DNA from: Paenibacillus sp. cl123
GTDB taxonomy: Bacteria > Bacillota > Bacilli > Paenibacillales > NBRC-103111
Assembly (NCBI RefSeq): GCF_900101595.1
Contig: NZ_FMYY01000012.1
Span: 123,397-187,396, forward strand
Direction: 5' to 3'
DNA: 64,000 nucleotides
The translations under genes and the position numbers were made by a program. The stretch's first letter is position 1, and each line of letters opens with the position of its first letter. Of this stretch, positions 34,901 through 41,859 are shown one piece after another. The notes beneath the pieces are model-generated. The model saw only the letters and a list, made by a program, of their open reading frames with translations, had not been told where the DNA came from and searched no databases.

Positions 34901-35902
34901 CTGACTCCTGGGGTCACCAATGCCCGTTCGTACGACTTGTCCCAGCTATTCGAAGATCCTGACGGCGACGCCATGACGTTCACCGCGGTATCCGCATCAT
35001 CGGCCGCTGCTGCGGCCTCGGTGTCCGGCAGCACGCTGACGCTGACGCCGGGAACGGGCAGCGCAAGCACCCAGGTGACGATAACGGCAACGGACGGTGA
35101 CGGAGCCAAAGGAACTTATGTGCTGACGGTCAGGACGGCTCAGCTGGTGGCGAACGGCCATATTACGGTCACGACCAAAACCGGCGTAAAGGACCCTATT
35201 ATCTTCGATCTGTCGACTCTCTTCCCGGGGGAAACGAGCTTCACGGTATACCAGGGCACACCGGATTCGACATTCACAGGACCGACAACGCTCAGCGGTG
35301 ACAAATTAACTTTCGGTCCCATGGAACAAATGATGTACACCTGGGTAATCGGAGCTGACGGCCGCGCGGCAGTCTTTCAGTACAAGTCTAATCCGCAGGG
35401 AACCGCGGAGCGGTTTATCTCCCAATACCTGGATGGCGGTGACGGCAGAATTGCTCTGCAGGTCAGCTATGCGGGCACGGAGGATACGTCTAAATTTGCG
35501 AGCGGTTATACGCTTGAAGTTCATAAGTACATGAAAAAAACAAATAAAAAAGAAGTGGTTTCCACACCTCTGTTTAACCAGTTTATTAGTCCCTACGTGT
35601 TTACCAATTACACCTTCTACGATCCGATGGATATAATGCCGATCCAGTATATCAACGATCCGGAAATTATTTTGTACGACTACGCGCAAACGGAGTTCAA
35701 CGTCGTGGCGATCGTATTGAAACGAAACGGACAAATTCTGGATGTGCTTGGCAATCCGAACGGCACGGAGCAGTTTATGTCCAAGGGCGGAACCATCGTA
35801 CGCAAAGCAGGTATAGTTAGTGGTTCGGGGACGTTCAGCCAATACGGGGAATGGAATACTTTCCCGAAGGGAACGTACCAATACTTCACTAGCCGCCTCT
35901 AA
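28940..35902 (+). CDS. Giant SLH-domain surface protein with 17 alternating Ig/cadherin-like repeats
   Basis: A 2320-residue exported protein. It has a signal peptide (about 1-30), three SLH domains (about 40-215; QGDDAGRFRPDELLTRQELA), a beta-helix-like segment at about 300-500 (LTVAGDLHIH, NLTVRGRTTIEGGDSNTVVF) and then 17 repeats of 90-97 residues (about 505-2065). The final ~250 residues end with YGEWNTFPKGTYQYF, as in lamin-tail or related terminal domains. From repeat 3 to 14 two module types alternate: one with PxQIIQLG and a second with LTVGxxDGxLDLSxxF and DADGDxLTYEVxSSQP. GGAGG precedes ATG 28940, 15 bases after the previous gene, so the two form one operon. Likely cell-wall-anchored stalk or adhesin. 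Asp-rich loops suggest calcium-stabilised rigidity. Confidence 0.85.
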   Translation: MKSSTLKNSMLSGLLVTALLAPSGAGSAASGGQGLPALSGAAPVLLDLQAISVDRLQSIRRALELGLIQGDDAGRFRPDELLTRQELAALLTRALKLPIPQTLESFDDVETESWSAPYVAAVKLAGIMQGDEANKFRPFARITREELAITLVRAAGGTTPGSNPVNEVTDWSSVSSWAEAFVRTAIDGGIMPISHGKFSPQEPVLRADIAQMLISAFYPDETAALLEEVGKNSIRINGITYQLSDHVKGIFQESNRSILKGAKLKFRSSAGTIQSVTELRLQASGTAAEEKEAEFSRNLKFDGRHATLDGSLTVAGDYSTITNLTVAGDLHIHRDVENDFLASNLTVRGRTTIEGGDSNTVVFQNSTLQEVDVKKQDVHVVSDQGSSIASMNVQTNATIQSVDGSIKSLTIAEGAKSVELQGAVPSVTVTSTQPVNLGGSPTIQSMAVNNGATVNVTGAATISQVQLNNAGSKVIAGTESQVGNVVATNGASASNVQKAQAPEPNTAPKVETPIPDIALTIGDAPLVIDLSKHFKDAEQSTLKYIASSLKSSVIKSSLAGSILTLTAAGAGSTSVRVIADDQNGLKLTVDIKAVVNAPPKVADPAKVPSSLVLTVGKLDEVIDLNPLFTDSDKDPLTFSAESSQPGIAAVTESAGKLTITPEASGQSVIKATASDGRGGFASISIHVTVNEAPVILPVPEQIVHLGAGVQEIDLTPYVTDKENDALTITLDGYDATSVSAAVAGSKLLITPVKAGQSTVSFCVNDGRGGIASGQLQLKINRVPKVQHTPADMTLTVGTADSILDISQVFTDEDLDSLVYEVSSSQPGRVTVSEAGGQLTLHPIASGSSTITLLSRDSNGGEAAATFTVHINEAPSIAGIPAQIIQLGTAPYTLDLAGYLSDPEQDALILTAVSGNPAIASVQVSGLKAILTGAAAGDTTVALTVADGRGGVTVNSFSLKVNTAPALQQQLPAQQLTVGTADGVVDLSPFFGDADGDALTYEVVSSQPGTVHVEEAAGVATLRAIVSGTSTITVKAKDGKGGEKTAGFQVTVNEAPVIAAVPAQIIQLGGGVQEVDLTPYLSDTENDTLIVTATVDATPIATVSVAGAKLLFTALSAGDAQVSFTAADGRGGKAASSFALKVNTVPELVQQPAAQTLNVGAADGSLDLEQVFGDADQDALSFEANAAQAGVVALSETAGRLTIQALASGTTTITVKALDHKGGERSASFQVTVNEAPLFQTVPVQIIQLGSGVQEFDLSPYVQDKEQDAWTAAVDEFSAAIVDVGANGTKLLLTPAGAGMSEVKVTVTDARGGIAQGTVYVAVNTAPASVQTLSKQIVTAGQAPALVDLAPFFADADGDTLTYEVTSSQPTVATGSEAGGQLAISGLAPGTARLTVTAKDGRGGSANMSFDVEINAAPVIQAIPDQIIQLQGAPLVLNLLPYVQDPEQEPMTLQASINNAAIASVQANGFELTITPLQAGSAQISVVATDSRGGQTKSSITLAVNTAPVQKQQPQEQSLTVGQEDGVLDLSLIFTDPDADTLTYSVTSSSPSVAAASETGGILKTHALASGTAAITVTAKDGRGGQASSTFNVVVNEPPVAAGIPLQKLVWPGSPRTLDLSAYLTDTEQDTLTVTGITYNETIAALTLNDLLLTMTPISIGQTTVTMSVYDGRGGTASSSFQLKVTPPNQDPVVQQPMTPAILTAGQADKLLDLATIFSDPDAEDTLTYEASSSDSSIASVTLTGSQATVHAITSGSADIVLKASDGKGGETEFTWKVTVNQPPVIGSLAAQTIWMHEGEQELDLTALITDPDAADTANLQLSAVSSAPAVASVTVTGKKLKINPEAAGAAQIELTVNDGRGGKATAHLSVTIKQNQAPAISPVPEQVMKVTDSSMSLDLAPYLTDPDSGDVQGLTVSISAAPDSAVATAGAAGKQLTITPVGVGKTSVQVTVSDGRGGTAAGNVAITVNPAKVNQAPQAVAAIYEQVLTPGVTNARSYDLSQLFEDPDGDAMTFTAVSASSAAAAASVSGSTLTLTPGTGSASTQVTITATDGDGAKGTYVLTVRTAQLVANGHITVTTKTGVKDPIIFDLSTLFPGETSFTVYQGTPDSTFTGPTTLSGDKLTFGPMEQMMYTWVIGADGRAAVFQYKSNPQGTAERFISQYLDGGDGRIALQVSYAGTEDTSKFASGYTLEVHKYMKKTNKKEVVSTPLFNQFISPYVFTNYTFYDPMDIMPIQYINDPEIILYDYAQTEFNVVAIVLKRNGQILDVLGNPNGTEQFMSKGGTIVRKAGIVSGSGTFSQYGEWNTFPKGTYQYFTSRL
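30452..35140 (+). repeat. Seventeen diverged repeats in an alternating A-B pattern
   Basis: Units are recognised by N-(E/T/A)-(A/P)-P at the start and DGRGG or DGKGG near the end. Unlike the neighbouring gene, the copies are well diverged at the DNA level. Odd-numbered units (3,5,7,9,11,13) carry QIIQLG-like and DLTPYL-like segments; even-numbered units (4,6,8,10,12,14) carry LTVG-like and DADGD segments. Units 15-17 break the pattern. Confidence 0.8.
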
Positions 35903-35926
35903 ACATTGCATTCTCGCTTGCACCGG

Positions 35927-35980
35927 CTCCCGAACCGGCAGCACGGCCATCCGGCCTGCTCCGCTTCGGGAGTTTTTTTA
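35927..35980 (+). terminator. Rho-independent terminator of the giant SLH operon
   Basis: CTCCCGAA (35927-35934) pairs with 35965-35972 with extra CCGG pairing inside, followed by seven Ts. It lies 24 bases after the stop codon of the second giant gene. Confidence 0.85.
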
Positions 35981-36039
35981 ATGCAAATCAAAGGACCCCC
36001 ACAAAATATTTCCAACCGGCGAACGTATTCTAGTGAATC

Positions 36040-36063
36040 CAGAAACCCTTCGCGAAGGTTCTG
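36040..36063 (+). promoter_or_regulatory. Palindrome in the leader of the third SLH gene
   Basis: A perfect 12-base palindrome CCTTCGCGAAGG (36047-36058) sits inside a longer imperfect inverted repeat (36040-36063), about 50 bases before the start codon. TTGACA occurs at 36074-36079 but lacks a matching -10. It could be an operator or an mRNA-stabilising hairpin. Confidence 0.35.
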
Positions 36064-36111
36064 AAGCTTATCTTTGACAATTGAACAAATTGACGCAGAG
36101 GAGATATGAAC

Positions 36112-37350
36112 ATGAACCCTATATTCAAGAAGACACTAGTATCCGGATTGACGCTTGCCATGGTGCTCGGCGGCACCTCCGCCGCACTGGCGGACGGCAA
36201 AGACAAAGGCCGCGACGACAAACGCGGCAATGACCACCGTTCGGAGCAGGCACGCAACTGGGGGGATTCGAAGCCGGGGCAGAAGAACAATAAGCTGAAG
36301 CTTAGCTTCGATGACCTGAAGGGCAGCGACGTGGAGTGGGCGGCGAGATACATTGCAAGCCTGGCCTCCAAGCAGGTATTCGAGGGCTATGAGGATGGCA
36401 CGTTCCAGCCGCGCAAGACGATTACTCGCATCGAGGCGATCACGGCGGCTGTCCGCTTGATGGGCCTGCGGGATCAAGCTGAATCGGATGCAGCGAAGCA
36501 AGCGAACCTGAATTTCAGCGATGCCAATAAAATCAAGGAAAAATATGGATGGGCTGTCGGTTATGTATCCGTTGCCCTGCAAAATGACCTGTTCACCGAA
36601 ACGGATGCGGCCGTGCAGCCGGATAAGGAAGCGGACCGTCTGTGGGCGACGACGCTGCTGGTGAAGGCGCTCAAGCTGCAGGACGAAGCCAAGTCGAAGA
36701 TGAATGCGAAGCTGCCGTTCAAGGATGCAGGGAAAATTCCTGCCGGCTCTGTCGGTTACGTGGCCGTCGCGCTGGAAAGAGGCTTGATCGACGGGTATGA
36801 GGACAATACGTTCCGTCCTAATCAGCAGGTGACCCGCGCCGAGCTGGCGGCGCTGCTGGATCGTACGGGGAGCCAACTGCCGGATAATACGGCCTACAAA
36901 GGTACGGTAACCGGCCCGGTGACGACCAACATGCTTTCTGTGAAAGCTTCCAATAACGAAACGATCAGCGTAGAGATGGACGGCTCGGCCTATGTATTCC
37001 GCAACGGAGTTCGGGTTGCGCCAAGCCAGCTCGTAGCCGGCGACCAGGTGCTGGTGCGCACGTATGGCGGCAAAATTATCTTCGTTGAAGTAACGAAGAT
37101 GGCCGGTGACAACGGGCAGTCGGTGGACTTCGTGGTAACCGGTACGCTGAATGGCTACACGCTGAACTCCCAAGGTTCTCTCGCTACAATTTCGATTAAT
37201 CAGAATGTCAGCGGCGGGGGCGTACAAACGGCCGTGTATAACGTTGCACAAAACGTATACATTTCCGGTGACGTCAGCCTGCTGACAGCCGGACGCTCCA
37301 TCGAGCTGAGAGGCAAACAACAATCCGTTCACACCGTTATTATTCGATAA
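36112..37350 (+). CDS. SLH-domain secreted protein with a C-terminal beta-rich region
   Basis: A 412-residue exported protein. It has a signal peptide with ALA-D cleavage around residue 27, a charged Lys/Asp/Arg/Asn segment to about 65, and three SLH domains (about 65-275; FEGYEDGTFQPRKTITRIEA, DGYEDNTFRPNQQVTRAEL). Two tandem beta-rich units follow: GTVTGPVTTN to FVEVTKM, and GTLNGYTLN to HTVIIR. Each looks like an OB-like or DUF5666-like fold. ATG 36112 is preferred because GAGGAG lies eight bases upstream; ATG 36106 would leave only two. It has its own leader after the giant operon's terminator. Presumed cell-wall-bound surface protein. Confidence 0.8.
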   Translation: MNPIFKKTLVSGLTLAMVLGGTSAALADGKDKGRDDKRGNDHRSEQARNWGDSKPGQKNNKLKLSFDDLKGSDVEWAARYIASLASKQVFEGYEDGTFQPRKTITRIEAITAAVRLMGLRDQAESDAAKQANLNFSDANKIKEKYGWAVGYVSVALQNDLFTETDAAVQPDKEADRLWATTLLVKALKLQDEAKSKMNAKLPFKDAGKIPAGSVGYVAVALERGLIDGYEDNTFRPNQQVTRAELAALLDRTGSQLPDNTAYKGTVTGPVTTNMLSVKASNNETISVEMDGSAYVFRNGVRVAPSQLVAGDQVLVRTYGGKIIFVEVTKMAGDNGQSVDFVVTGTLNGYTLNSQGSLATISINQNVSGGGVQTAVYNVAQNVYISGDVSLLTAGRSIELRGKQQSVHTVIIR

Positions 37351-37395
37351 TATAGAAGCAAGCTATAGAGAAAAAGGTTAGCTTTACACGCATGC

Positions 37396-37440
37396 GAGCA
37401 GCCCTCTTCGAGGCCCAACGGCTATCGGAGAGGGCTGTTC
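37396..37440. terminator. Hairpin between the SLH gene and threonine dehydratase
   Basis: GAGCAGCCCTCT (37396-37407) pairs with 37429-37440 over 12 positions with one G-U pair. There is no T-run. It overlaps the region just before the TATAAT at 37459-37464 that probably serves the dehydratase gene. Confidence 0.5.
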
Positions 37441-37503
37441 TATGTGCGCAACTCTGTGTATAATAGAAGGATTACCGCAGAGACGGGCAGGGGGAGCGCA
37501 AGC

Positions 37504-38757
37504 ATGAAGGACAATCGAGTAAGGCTGGAGGACATCATGATGGCGAGCTATATGCTCAAGGACGTTGTGACGCATACTCCGCTGCAGAAAAATTATATTT
37601 TATCCGAAAGATACGGCTGCCACGTGTATTTGAAGCGGGAGGACCTGCAGGTCGTTCGCTCGTTCAAGATTCGCGGCGCCTACCATATGATCCGCAGTCT
37701 GGCGGATGAGCAGCTCGCCAAAGGCGTCGTGTGCGCCAGCGCCGGCAACCATGCGCAGGGCGTAGCTTATTCATGCAGAGCCTTGAAAATTCACGGCAAA
37801 ATTTTCATGCCAACGACAACGCCGCGGCAGAAAATTTCGCAGGTGAAGCTGTTTGGCGGCGAGTTCGTCGAGGTGCTGCTGATGGGCGACACGTTCGACG
37901 ACTCGCTGAGAGAAGCGGTCGCTTACGGCGAGCGTGAAGGCATGACCTTCATCCATCCCTTTGACGATGCCAAGGTCGTAGCCGGACAAGGGACAGTCGG
38001 CATGGAGCTGATGACGGATATGAAGGAGCCGGTAGACTTCGTCTTCGGCGGCATCGGCGGAGGCGGCCTGATGGCGGGCGTCGGCACTTACGTCAAAAGC
38101 ATCAGTCCGTCCACACAAGTGATCGGCGTGGAAGCGACCGGCGCACCTTCGATGACCCAGTCGCTGGAAAAGGGCGAGATCGTGACACTGGGCGAGATCG
38201 ACAAGTTCGTGGACGGTACGGCCGTCAAGCGGGTCGGCGAGCTGAACTATGAGATCGTCCGCGATGTCGTAGACGATATTATCGTCGTTCCGGAGGGCAA
38301 GGTGTGCACGACGATTCTCGAGCTGTACAACGAGAACGCGATCGTGGCTGAGCCGGCGGGCGCGCTGCCGGTCGCCGCGCTGGATTTCTACCGCGAGCAG
38401 ATTGCCGGCAAGCATGTCGTGTGCATCATCAGCGGCGGCAACAACGACATCGACCGGATGCAGGAGATCAAGGAGCGCTCGCTGATCTACGAAGGGCTCA
38501 AGCATTACTTTATGGTGAACTTTCCCCAGCGCGCCGGGGCGCTGCGCGAGTTTCTGGAATTCGTGCTCGGTCCGAACGACGACATCACACGCTTCGAATA
38601 CACGAAGAAAACAAGCAAGGAGAACGGTCCGGCCTTGGTCGGCATCGAGCTGAAGCATAAAGATGACTACGGGCCTCTGCTGGAGCGCATGAATGAGCGG
38701 GGACTGCAGTATAGTGAGATTAACAAGGACCCGTATTTGTTTAATCTGTTGATCTAG
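37504..38757 (+). CDS. ilvA: Threonine dehydratase (biosynthetic-type, short form)
   Basis: A 417-residue PLP enzyme that deaminates L-threonine to 2-oxobutanoate, the first step towards isoleucine. The PLP lysine is Lys55 in SFKIRGAYHM, the phosphate-binding loop is GGIGGGGLMAGVGTY, and CASAGNHAQGVAYSC is the substrate loop. The C-terminal ~80 residues (HYFMVNFPQRAGALREFL) form a single ACT-like regulatory domain, as in Bacillus IlvA. ATG 37504 follows GGGGGAG; the longer frame adds 20 residues. A TATAAT at 37459-37464 is the probable -10. No other ilv genes adjoin it and no T-box leader was seen. Confidence 0.9.
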   Translation: MKDNRVRLEDIMMASYMLKDVVTHTPLQKNYILSERYGCHVYLKREDLQVVRSFKIRGAYHMIRSLADEQLAKGVVCASAGNHAQGVAYSCRALKIHGKIFMPTTTPRQKISQVKLFGGEFVEVLLMGDTFDDSLREAVAYGEREGMTFIHPFDDAKVVAGQGTVGMELMTDMKEPVDFVFGGIGGGGLMAGVGTYVKSISPSTQVIGVEATGAPSMTQSLEKGEIVTLGEIDKFVDGTAVKRVGELNYEIVRDVVDDIIVVPEGKVCTTILELYNENAIVAEPAGALPVAALDFYREQIAGKHVVCIISGGNNDIDRMQEIKERSLIYEGLKHYFMVNFPQRAGALREFLEFVLGPNDDITRFEYTKKTSKENGPALVGIELKHKDDYGPLLERMNERGLQYSEINKDPYLFNLLI

Positions 38758-38866
38758 CAGCGGCGGCTTGCTTCGAGGGATGCGTCAGGGTGGCTACCCT
38801 CGGAATATGGATGATCAGGGAGCAGACGAGTCTTGACGCGGGATATAGGGGAACAGGAAAGGTGGC

Positions 38867-39034
38867 TTGAGCGTGGAGGAGAAGGAGCATCCGATTACGG
38901 ACGTGATCTTGGAAGATTATGAGGATGACGATGACGACGATGACCGCTGGAAGCCTTCCGGCCGGGCGGTTGCAGGCTGCGCTCATGATCGCAACGGACT
39001 GGCGGTTAGGCGGAGCGGGACGAACGGGTTGTAG
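38867..39034 (+). CDS. Possible 55-residue Asp-rich small protein
   Basis: A TTG at 38867 with AAAGGTGG just upstream opens a 55-codon frame: an acidic N-terminal half containing seven consecutive Asp residues (EDYEDDDDDDDRW) followed by a basic half. An in-frame GTG at 38873 is an alternative start. No family is recognised. The surrounding DNA (38758-39385) is GC-rich and otherwise lacks genes. The acidic run is the only sign of selection at the protein level. Confidence 0.3.
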   Translation: MSVEEKEHPITDVILEDYEDDDDDDDRWKPSGRAVAGCAHDRNGLAVRRSGTNGL

Positions 39035-39049
39035 GCATGGGGGCAGATT

Positions 39050-39380
39050 GCGTGGCTGGGCAGTTGGGGCGGGCGGGGCGAAGGAGAGCAAGCGGTACGT
39101 GCGCCTCATAGCTCGCCGGGAGCTGCACGAGGTGCAGACGTGAGATGCTCCGGGCAGCTTACGAGCTAGGTAGTCGGAGCGCGCTGAACAGGCCGGCGAT
39201 CCGACTAAGCGTAGGGATCTGAGCGATACGGAGCGATCGGAGCCGGCCGGTTGAGGGTCGAGGCCGGGGAACAGGCCGGGCAGGCTGACCGGTCGGAGCG
39301 GGGACTAGGCGGTTTCCCCAAGCCATCCCCGCTAGCCGTGCTTCTACGCCATGCACCTGTATTTTTCCGTTGTCCCTTCT
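39050..39380. other. GC-rich gap without recognisable gene
   Basis: Between the small frame and the terminator at 39386 the sequence is rich in GGCCGG/GGAGCG motifs with several short complementary pieces, but no gene, known RNA or mobile end was recognised. The strong plus-strand terminator at its end suggests that something transcribed from upstream, either ilvA read-through or an unrecognised RNA, ends there. Confidence 0.3.
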
Positions 39381-39385
39381 TACGG

Positions 39386-39412
39386 GCGGCTGATCATTCA
39401 GCCGCTTTTTTT
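39386..39412 (+). terminator. Strong rho-independent terminator
   Basis: GCGGCTGA (39386-39393) and TCAGCCGC (39398-39405) form a perfect 8-base stem with a TCAT loop followed by seven Ts. The stop codon of the minus-strand lipoprotein gene lies in the right arm. Confidence 0.85.
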
Positions 39413-39778
39413 CGTATATAATGTGAAAAAGCCGGTGTGAGTTGTTAGATTCATGATTTTCTCTTCTTTTTTAAATACCCTAAGCGCGCCCATCTGGGCA
39501 TCCTGCTGCTCGATCCAACCGGATTCCTGCAGCTTAGCCAGATAATAAGCCGGTATGCTGTCTTCCTCCTGCAGCCCTTTGAGCTTGTAGCGGACATAAT
39601 GGATTGAATTGTCCTGCGAAGTGTGATCCGTTATTTCAGCCCGGACAGGTACGGGAAATTGCGCGTCGATACTTGAACCGACAAACCCGGATTGATTGTC
39701 AGCATGGGTGCAGCCGCTGCATGCGACTATAAGCACGATGGACCACAGTATCCGTTTGAACCATAAATTTCCTCGCAT
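39398..39778 (-). CDS. Small lipoprotein of unknown function
   Basis: A 126-residue protein with a lipoprotein-type signal (basic start, LWSIVLIVAC with lipidatable Cys20, or Cys23). The mature part is soluble and hydrophilic, with FPVPVRAEITDHTSQ, YVRYKLKGLQEED and a C-terminal TTHTGFFTLYTKK. I do not recognise a family. GGAGGAAT precedes the ATG. The last codons and stop are built into the stem of the plus-strand terminator, so the 3' end has a double role. It is divergent from the NfeD/SPFH operon. Confidence 0.7.
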   Translation of the reverse strand: MRGNLWFKRILWSIVLIVACSGCTHADNQSGFVGSSIDAQFPVPVRAEITDHTSQDNSIHYVRYKLKGLQEEDSIPAYYLAKLQESGWIEQQDAQMGALRVFKKEEKIMNLTTHTGFFTLYTKKSG

Positions 39779-39973
39779 ACCTTCGATTCCTCCCTGTCTT
39801 TCTTAGGCTTCCTACTCCAAAGACGATATAGCTCTACGGAAAGTTCCATCTTTTCTCCAAACAGGCACATACCCGTCCTTCAGCTCACATACTCTGTTAT
39901 GACAGATAGTAACACAGCCGGAAGAAGAGGCGGAGGTCTGAGCTTCTGCCGCTGAGGAAAGGCAGGGAAGACT

Positions 39974-40408
39974 ATGGAGCTTTGGGCGATTTGGTTAATC
40001 ATTGCCGGTGTGCTGCTGATCGCCGAGATGATGACGCTTACGTTTTATCTGTTATGGATCGCGGTTGGCGCTGCCGTAGCTGCGGCGATGGCATGGTTGT
40101 GGCCGGGTCTGGTCATCTGGCAAGTGTTTGCGGGCTGCATCGTTGTCTTGGTGCTGACGATTTTCACCAAGCCTATCACCCGCCGGTTCCGCAGCTCGGG
40201 AAGCTACAGGGATGCGGTAGATGAGCTGGTTGGGAAAACAGGGGTTGTCCTGGAGCCGATCGAACCGGGGGCGCAGGGTCTTGTCAGGGTAGGCAGCGAA
40301 ATGTGGAGCGCTCGTGCCGAAGAACGTATCGCCGAAGGGGAAACGGTCACGGTCCAGGCCAGAAGCAGTACGCATTTGTTCGTCCAAAAAGCTAAAGGGG
40401 ATGGTTAA
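39974..40408 (+). CDS. NfeD-family membrane protein
   Basis: A 144-residue protein with three hydrophobic segments (WLIIAGVLLIAEMMTLTFYL, then AVAAAMAWLW and FAGCIVVLVLTIF) and a C-terminal OB-fold domain (VGKTGVVLEPIEPGAQGLVRV, GETVTVQ). NfeD short forms act with stomatin-like SPFH partners in membrane organisation and quality control. Its stop codon is immediately followed by the ATG of the SPFH gene, so translation is coupled. The start at 39974 is preceded by GGCAGGGAAG. Confidence 0.85.
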   Translation: MELWAIWLIIAGVLLIAEMMTLTFYLLWIAVGAAVAAAMAWLWPGLVIWQVFAGCIVVLVLTIFTKPITRRFRSSGSYRDAVDELVGKTGVVLEPIEPGAQGLVRVGSEMWSARAEERIAEGETVTVQARSSTHLFVQKAKGDG

Positions 40409-41353
40409 ATGGGAACCCTTGTCACCATTATAATCTTGCTTATTGTGATCGTGTTCGCCGCGATGTCGATCAAGATCGTTCCGCAGCAGCGGGTCGGCGT
40501 GGTGGAACGTCTCGGCAAGTTTAACCGGCTGCTGACTCCTGGCGTTAATGTGCTGGTGCCGGTCATTGATCATGTGCGTACCTACCATGACCTGCGCATC
40601 CAGCAAGCCAATGTCCCTCCCCAGACGGTTATCACCAAGGATAACGTGCAGGTGCAGATCGATACGATCATTTTCTACCAGGTCACCGGACCGGAGCAGG
40701 CAACCTACGGGATATCCGACTATGTCTACGGAGTGCGCAACATCAGTACCGCCACCATGCGGCAAATTATCGGCAAAATGGAGCTGGACGAAACCTTATC
40801 CGGACGCGAGAAAATTTCCAGCGACATCCGCCTGGCTCTCGACGAGGCGACGGAGAAATGGGGCGTCCGCATCGAGCGCGTCGAAGTGATCGACATCCAG
40901 CCGCCCAAGGATATCCAGGATGCGATGGATAAGCAAATGAAGGCTGAGCGCAGCAAACGCGCCATCGTCCTCGAGGCCGAAGCCGCCAAGCAGGATATGA
41001 TCCTGCGCGCCGAGGGCGACAAGCAGAGCAAAATCCTGAAGGCCGAGGGCGACAAGGAAGCCCGCATCCGCGAAGCCGAGGGGCTGCGTCAAGCCCAGGA
41101 GCTGGAAGCGCTCGGCGAAGCGAAAGCCATCCAGGCGGTGGCCGAGGCCGAGAAGCGCCGGATCGAGCTGCTCCGCGAGGGCGGACTCGATGAGCAGGTG
41201 CTTACCTACCGCTCGCTGGAAGCGCTACGGGATATTGCGAGCGGCCCGGCCAATAAGGTGTTTCTTCCCACCAGAGCGTTGGAGACGCTGGGCAGCATCG
41301 GTGCGATCGGCGAGATGCTGAAGGGGATGCCGGGCGGAGGGAAGGGGGAATAG
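40409..41353 (+). CDS. SPFH/Band 7 protein, stomatin-like (QmcA type)
   Basis: A 314-residue protein with one N-terminal membrane segment (LVTIIILLIVIVFAAMSIKI), the Band-7 domain (VPQQRVGVVERLGKFNRLL, DKDPLT-like core replaced by PPQTVITKDNVQVQID), then a coiled coil of charged heptads (about residues 190-260, AEGDKQSKILKAEGDKEARI) and a short hydrophobic Gly-rich end. It oligomerises in membranes, typically with NfeD, whose gene directly precedes it. The start ATG abuts the NfeD stop. A hairpin terminator follows at 41480. Confidence 0.9.
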   Translation: MGTLVTIIILLIVIVFAAMSIKIVPQQRVGVVERLGKFNRLLTPGVNVLVPVIDHVRTYHDLRIQQANVPPQTVITKDNVQVQIDTIIFYQVTGPEQATYGISDYVYGVRNISTATMRQIIGKMELDETLSGREKISSDIRLALDEATEKWGVRIERVEVIDIQPPKDIQDAMDKQMKAERSKRAIVLEAEAAKQDMILRAEGDKQSKILKAEGDKEARIREAEGLRQAQELEALGEAKAIQAVAEAEKRRIELLREGGLDEQVLTYRSLEALRDIASGPANKVFLPTRALETLGSIGAIGEMLKGMPGGGKGE

Positions 41354-41479
41354 GAGGAAGAAGCGGTTATGCGGAGGCTGGCATTATCCCAGACAGATCA
41401 TGCCGTTTCAGTTGAGTAACGAGGATGCTTTTTTCCGTGTTGTGCTGGAAGACAAATAAGGATATGACCGAAAGCATCG

Positions 41480-41520
41480 GGAGGTCACACCGTCACTGGG
41501 ATGGTGTGGGACTCCTTTTT
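41480..41520 (+). terminator. Terminator of the NfeD/SPFH operon
   Basis: 41480-41491 pairs with 41503-41515 (outer GGAG/CTCC, inner CACACC/GGTGTG, with small internal irregularities), followed by TTTTT. It lies about 130 bases after the SPFH stop codon. Confidence 0.7.
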
Positions 41521-41523
41521 ATA

Positions 41524-41628
41524 TTTCCACTTTGTGGGCGTCCTGCTATAATGAAGGGAATATTTATGAAAGTTGCTATTTCCAAGCACAATGAGACCAA
41601 ATTAGCGATTAAGGTGGTTAGCTATTAG
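41524..41628 (+). promoter_or_regulatory. Promoter with a 20-residue frame ahead of the AT-rich gene run
   Basis: TTTCCA (41524-41529), 17 bases, TATAAT (41547-41552) is a good promoter. AAGGGAA then precedes an ATG at 41566 that opens a 20-codon frame (MKVAISKHNETKLAIKVVSY) ending at 41628. It may be a leader peptide or the stump of a truncated gene. 41629-41859 shows no gene. Confidence 0.4.
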
Positions 41629-41859
41629 AAGGAAGGGCTGGAGCGCATACTCGCCTTGCTCAGTAGAGTCCGGATTGCGCAAGACTTATGGACCGTTCCT
41701 ATACGCTTGAAGGGGTGGGGCGCTTCTGGGAGCGTTTGCAGCTGTGGAACTTCAAGTAGAACCTGTGAGGCAAGAATGCTGGTATCATGAGAAAAGTCAT
41801 GGCTTTGAGGCACCTCCTTCGAGCCGCAACATCCTATTGCTCGAAGAAAGGAAAATTCC

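Noticed and set aside
36136..37332. 398-codon minus-strand frame opposite the third SLH gene
   Set aside because: It is an antisense shadow; the plus strand has signal peptide and three SLH domains.
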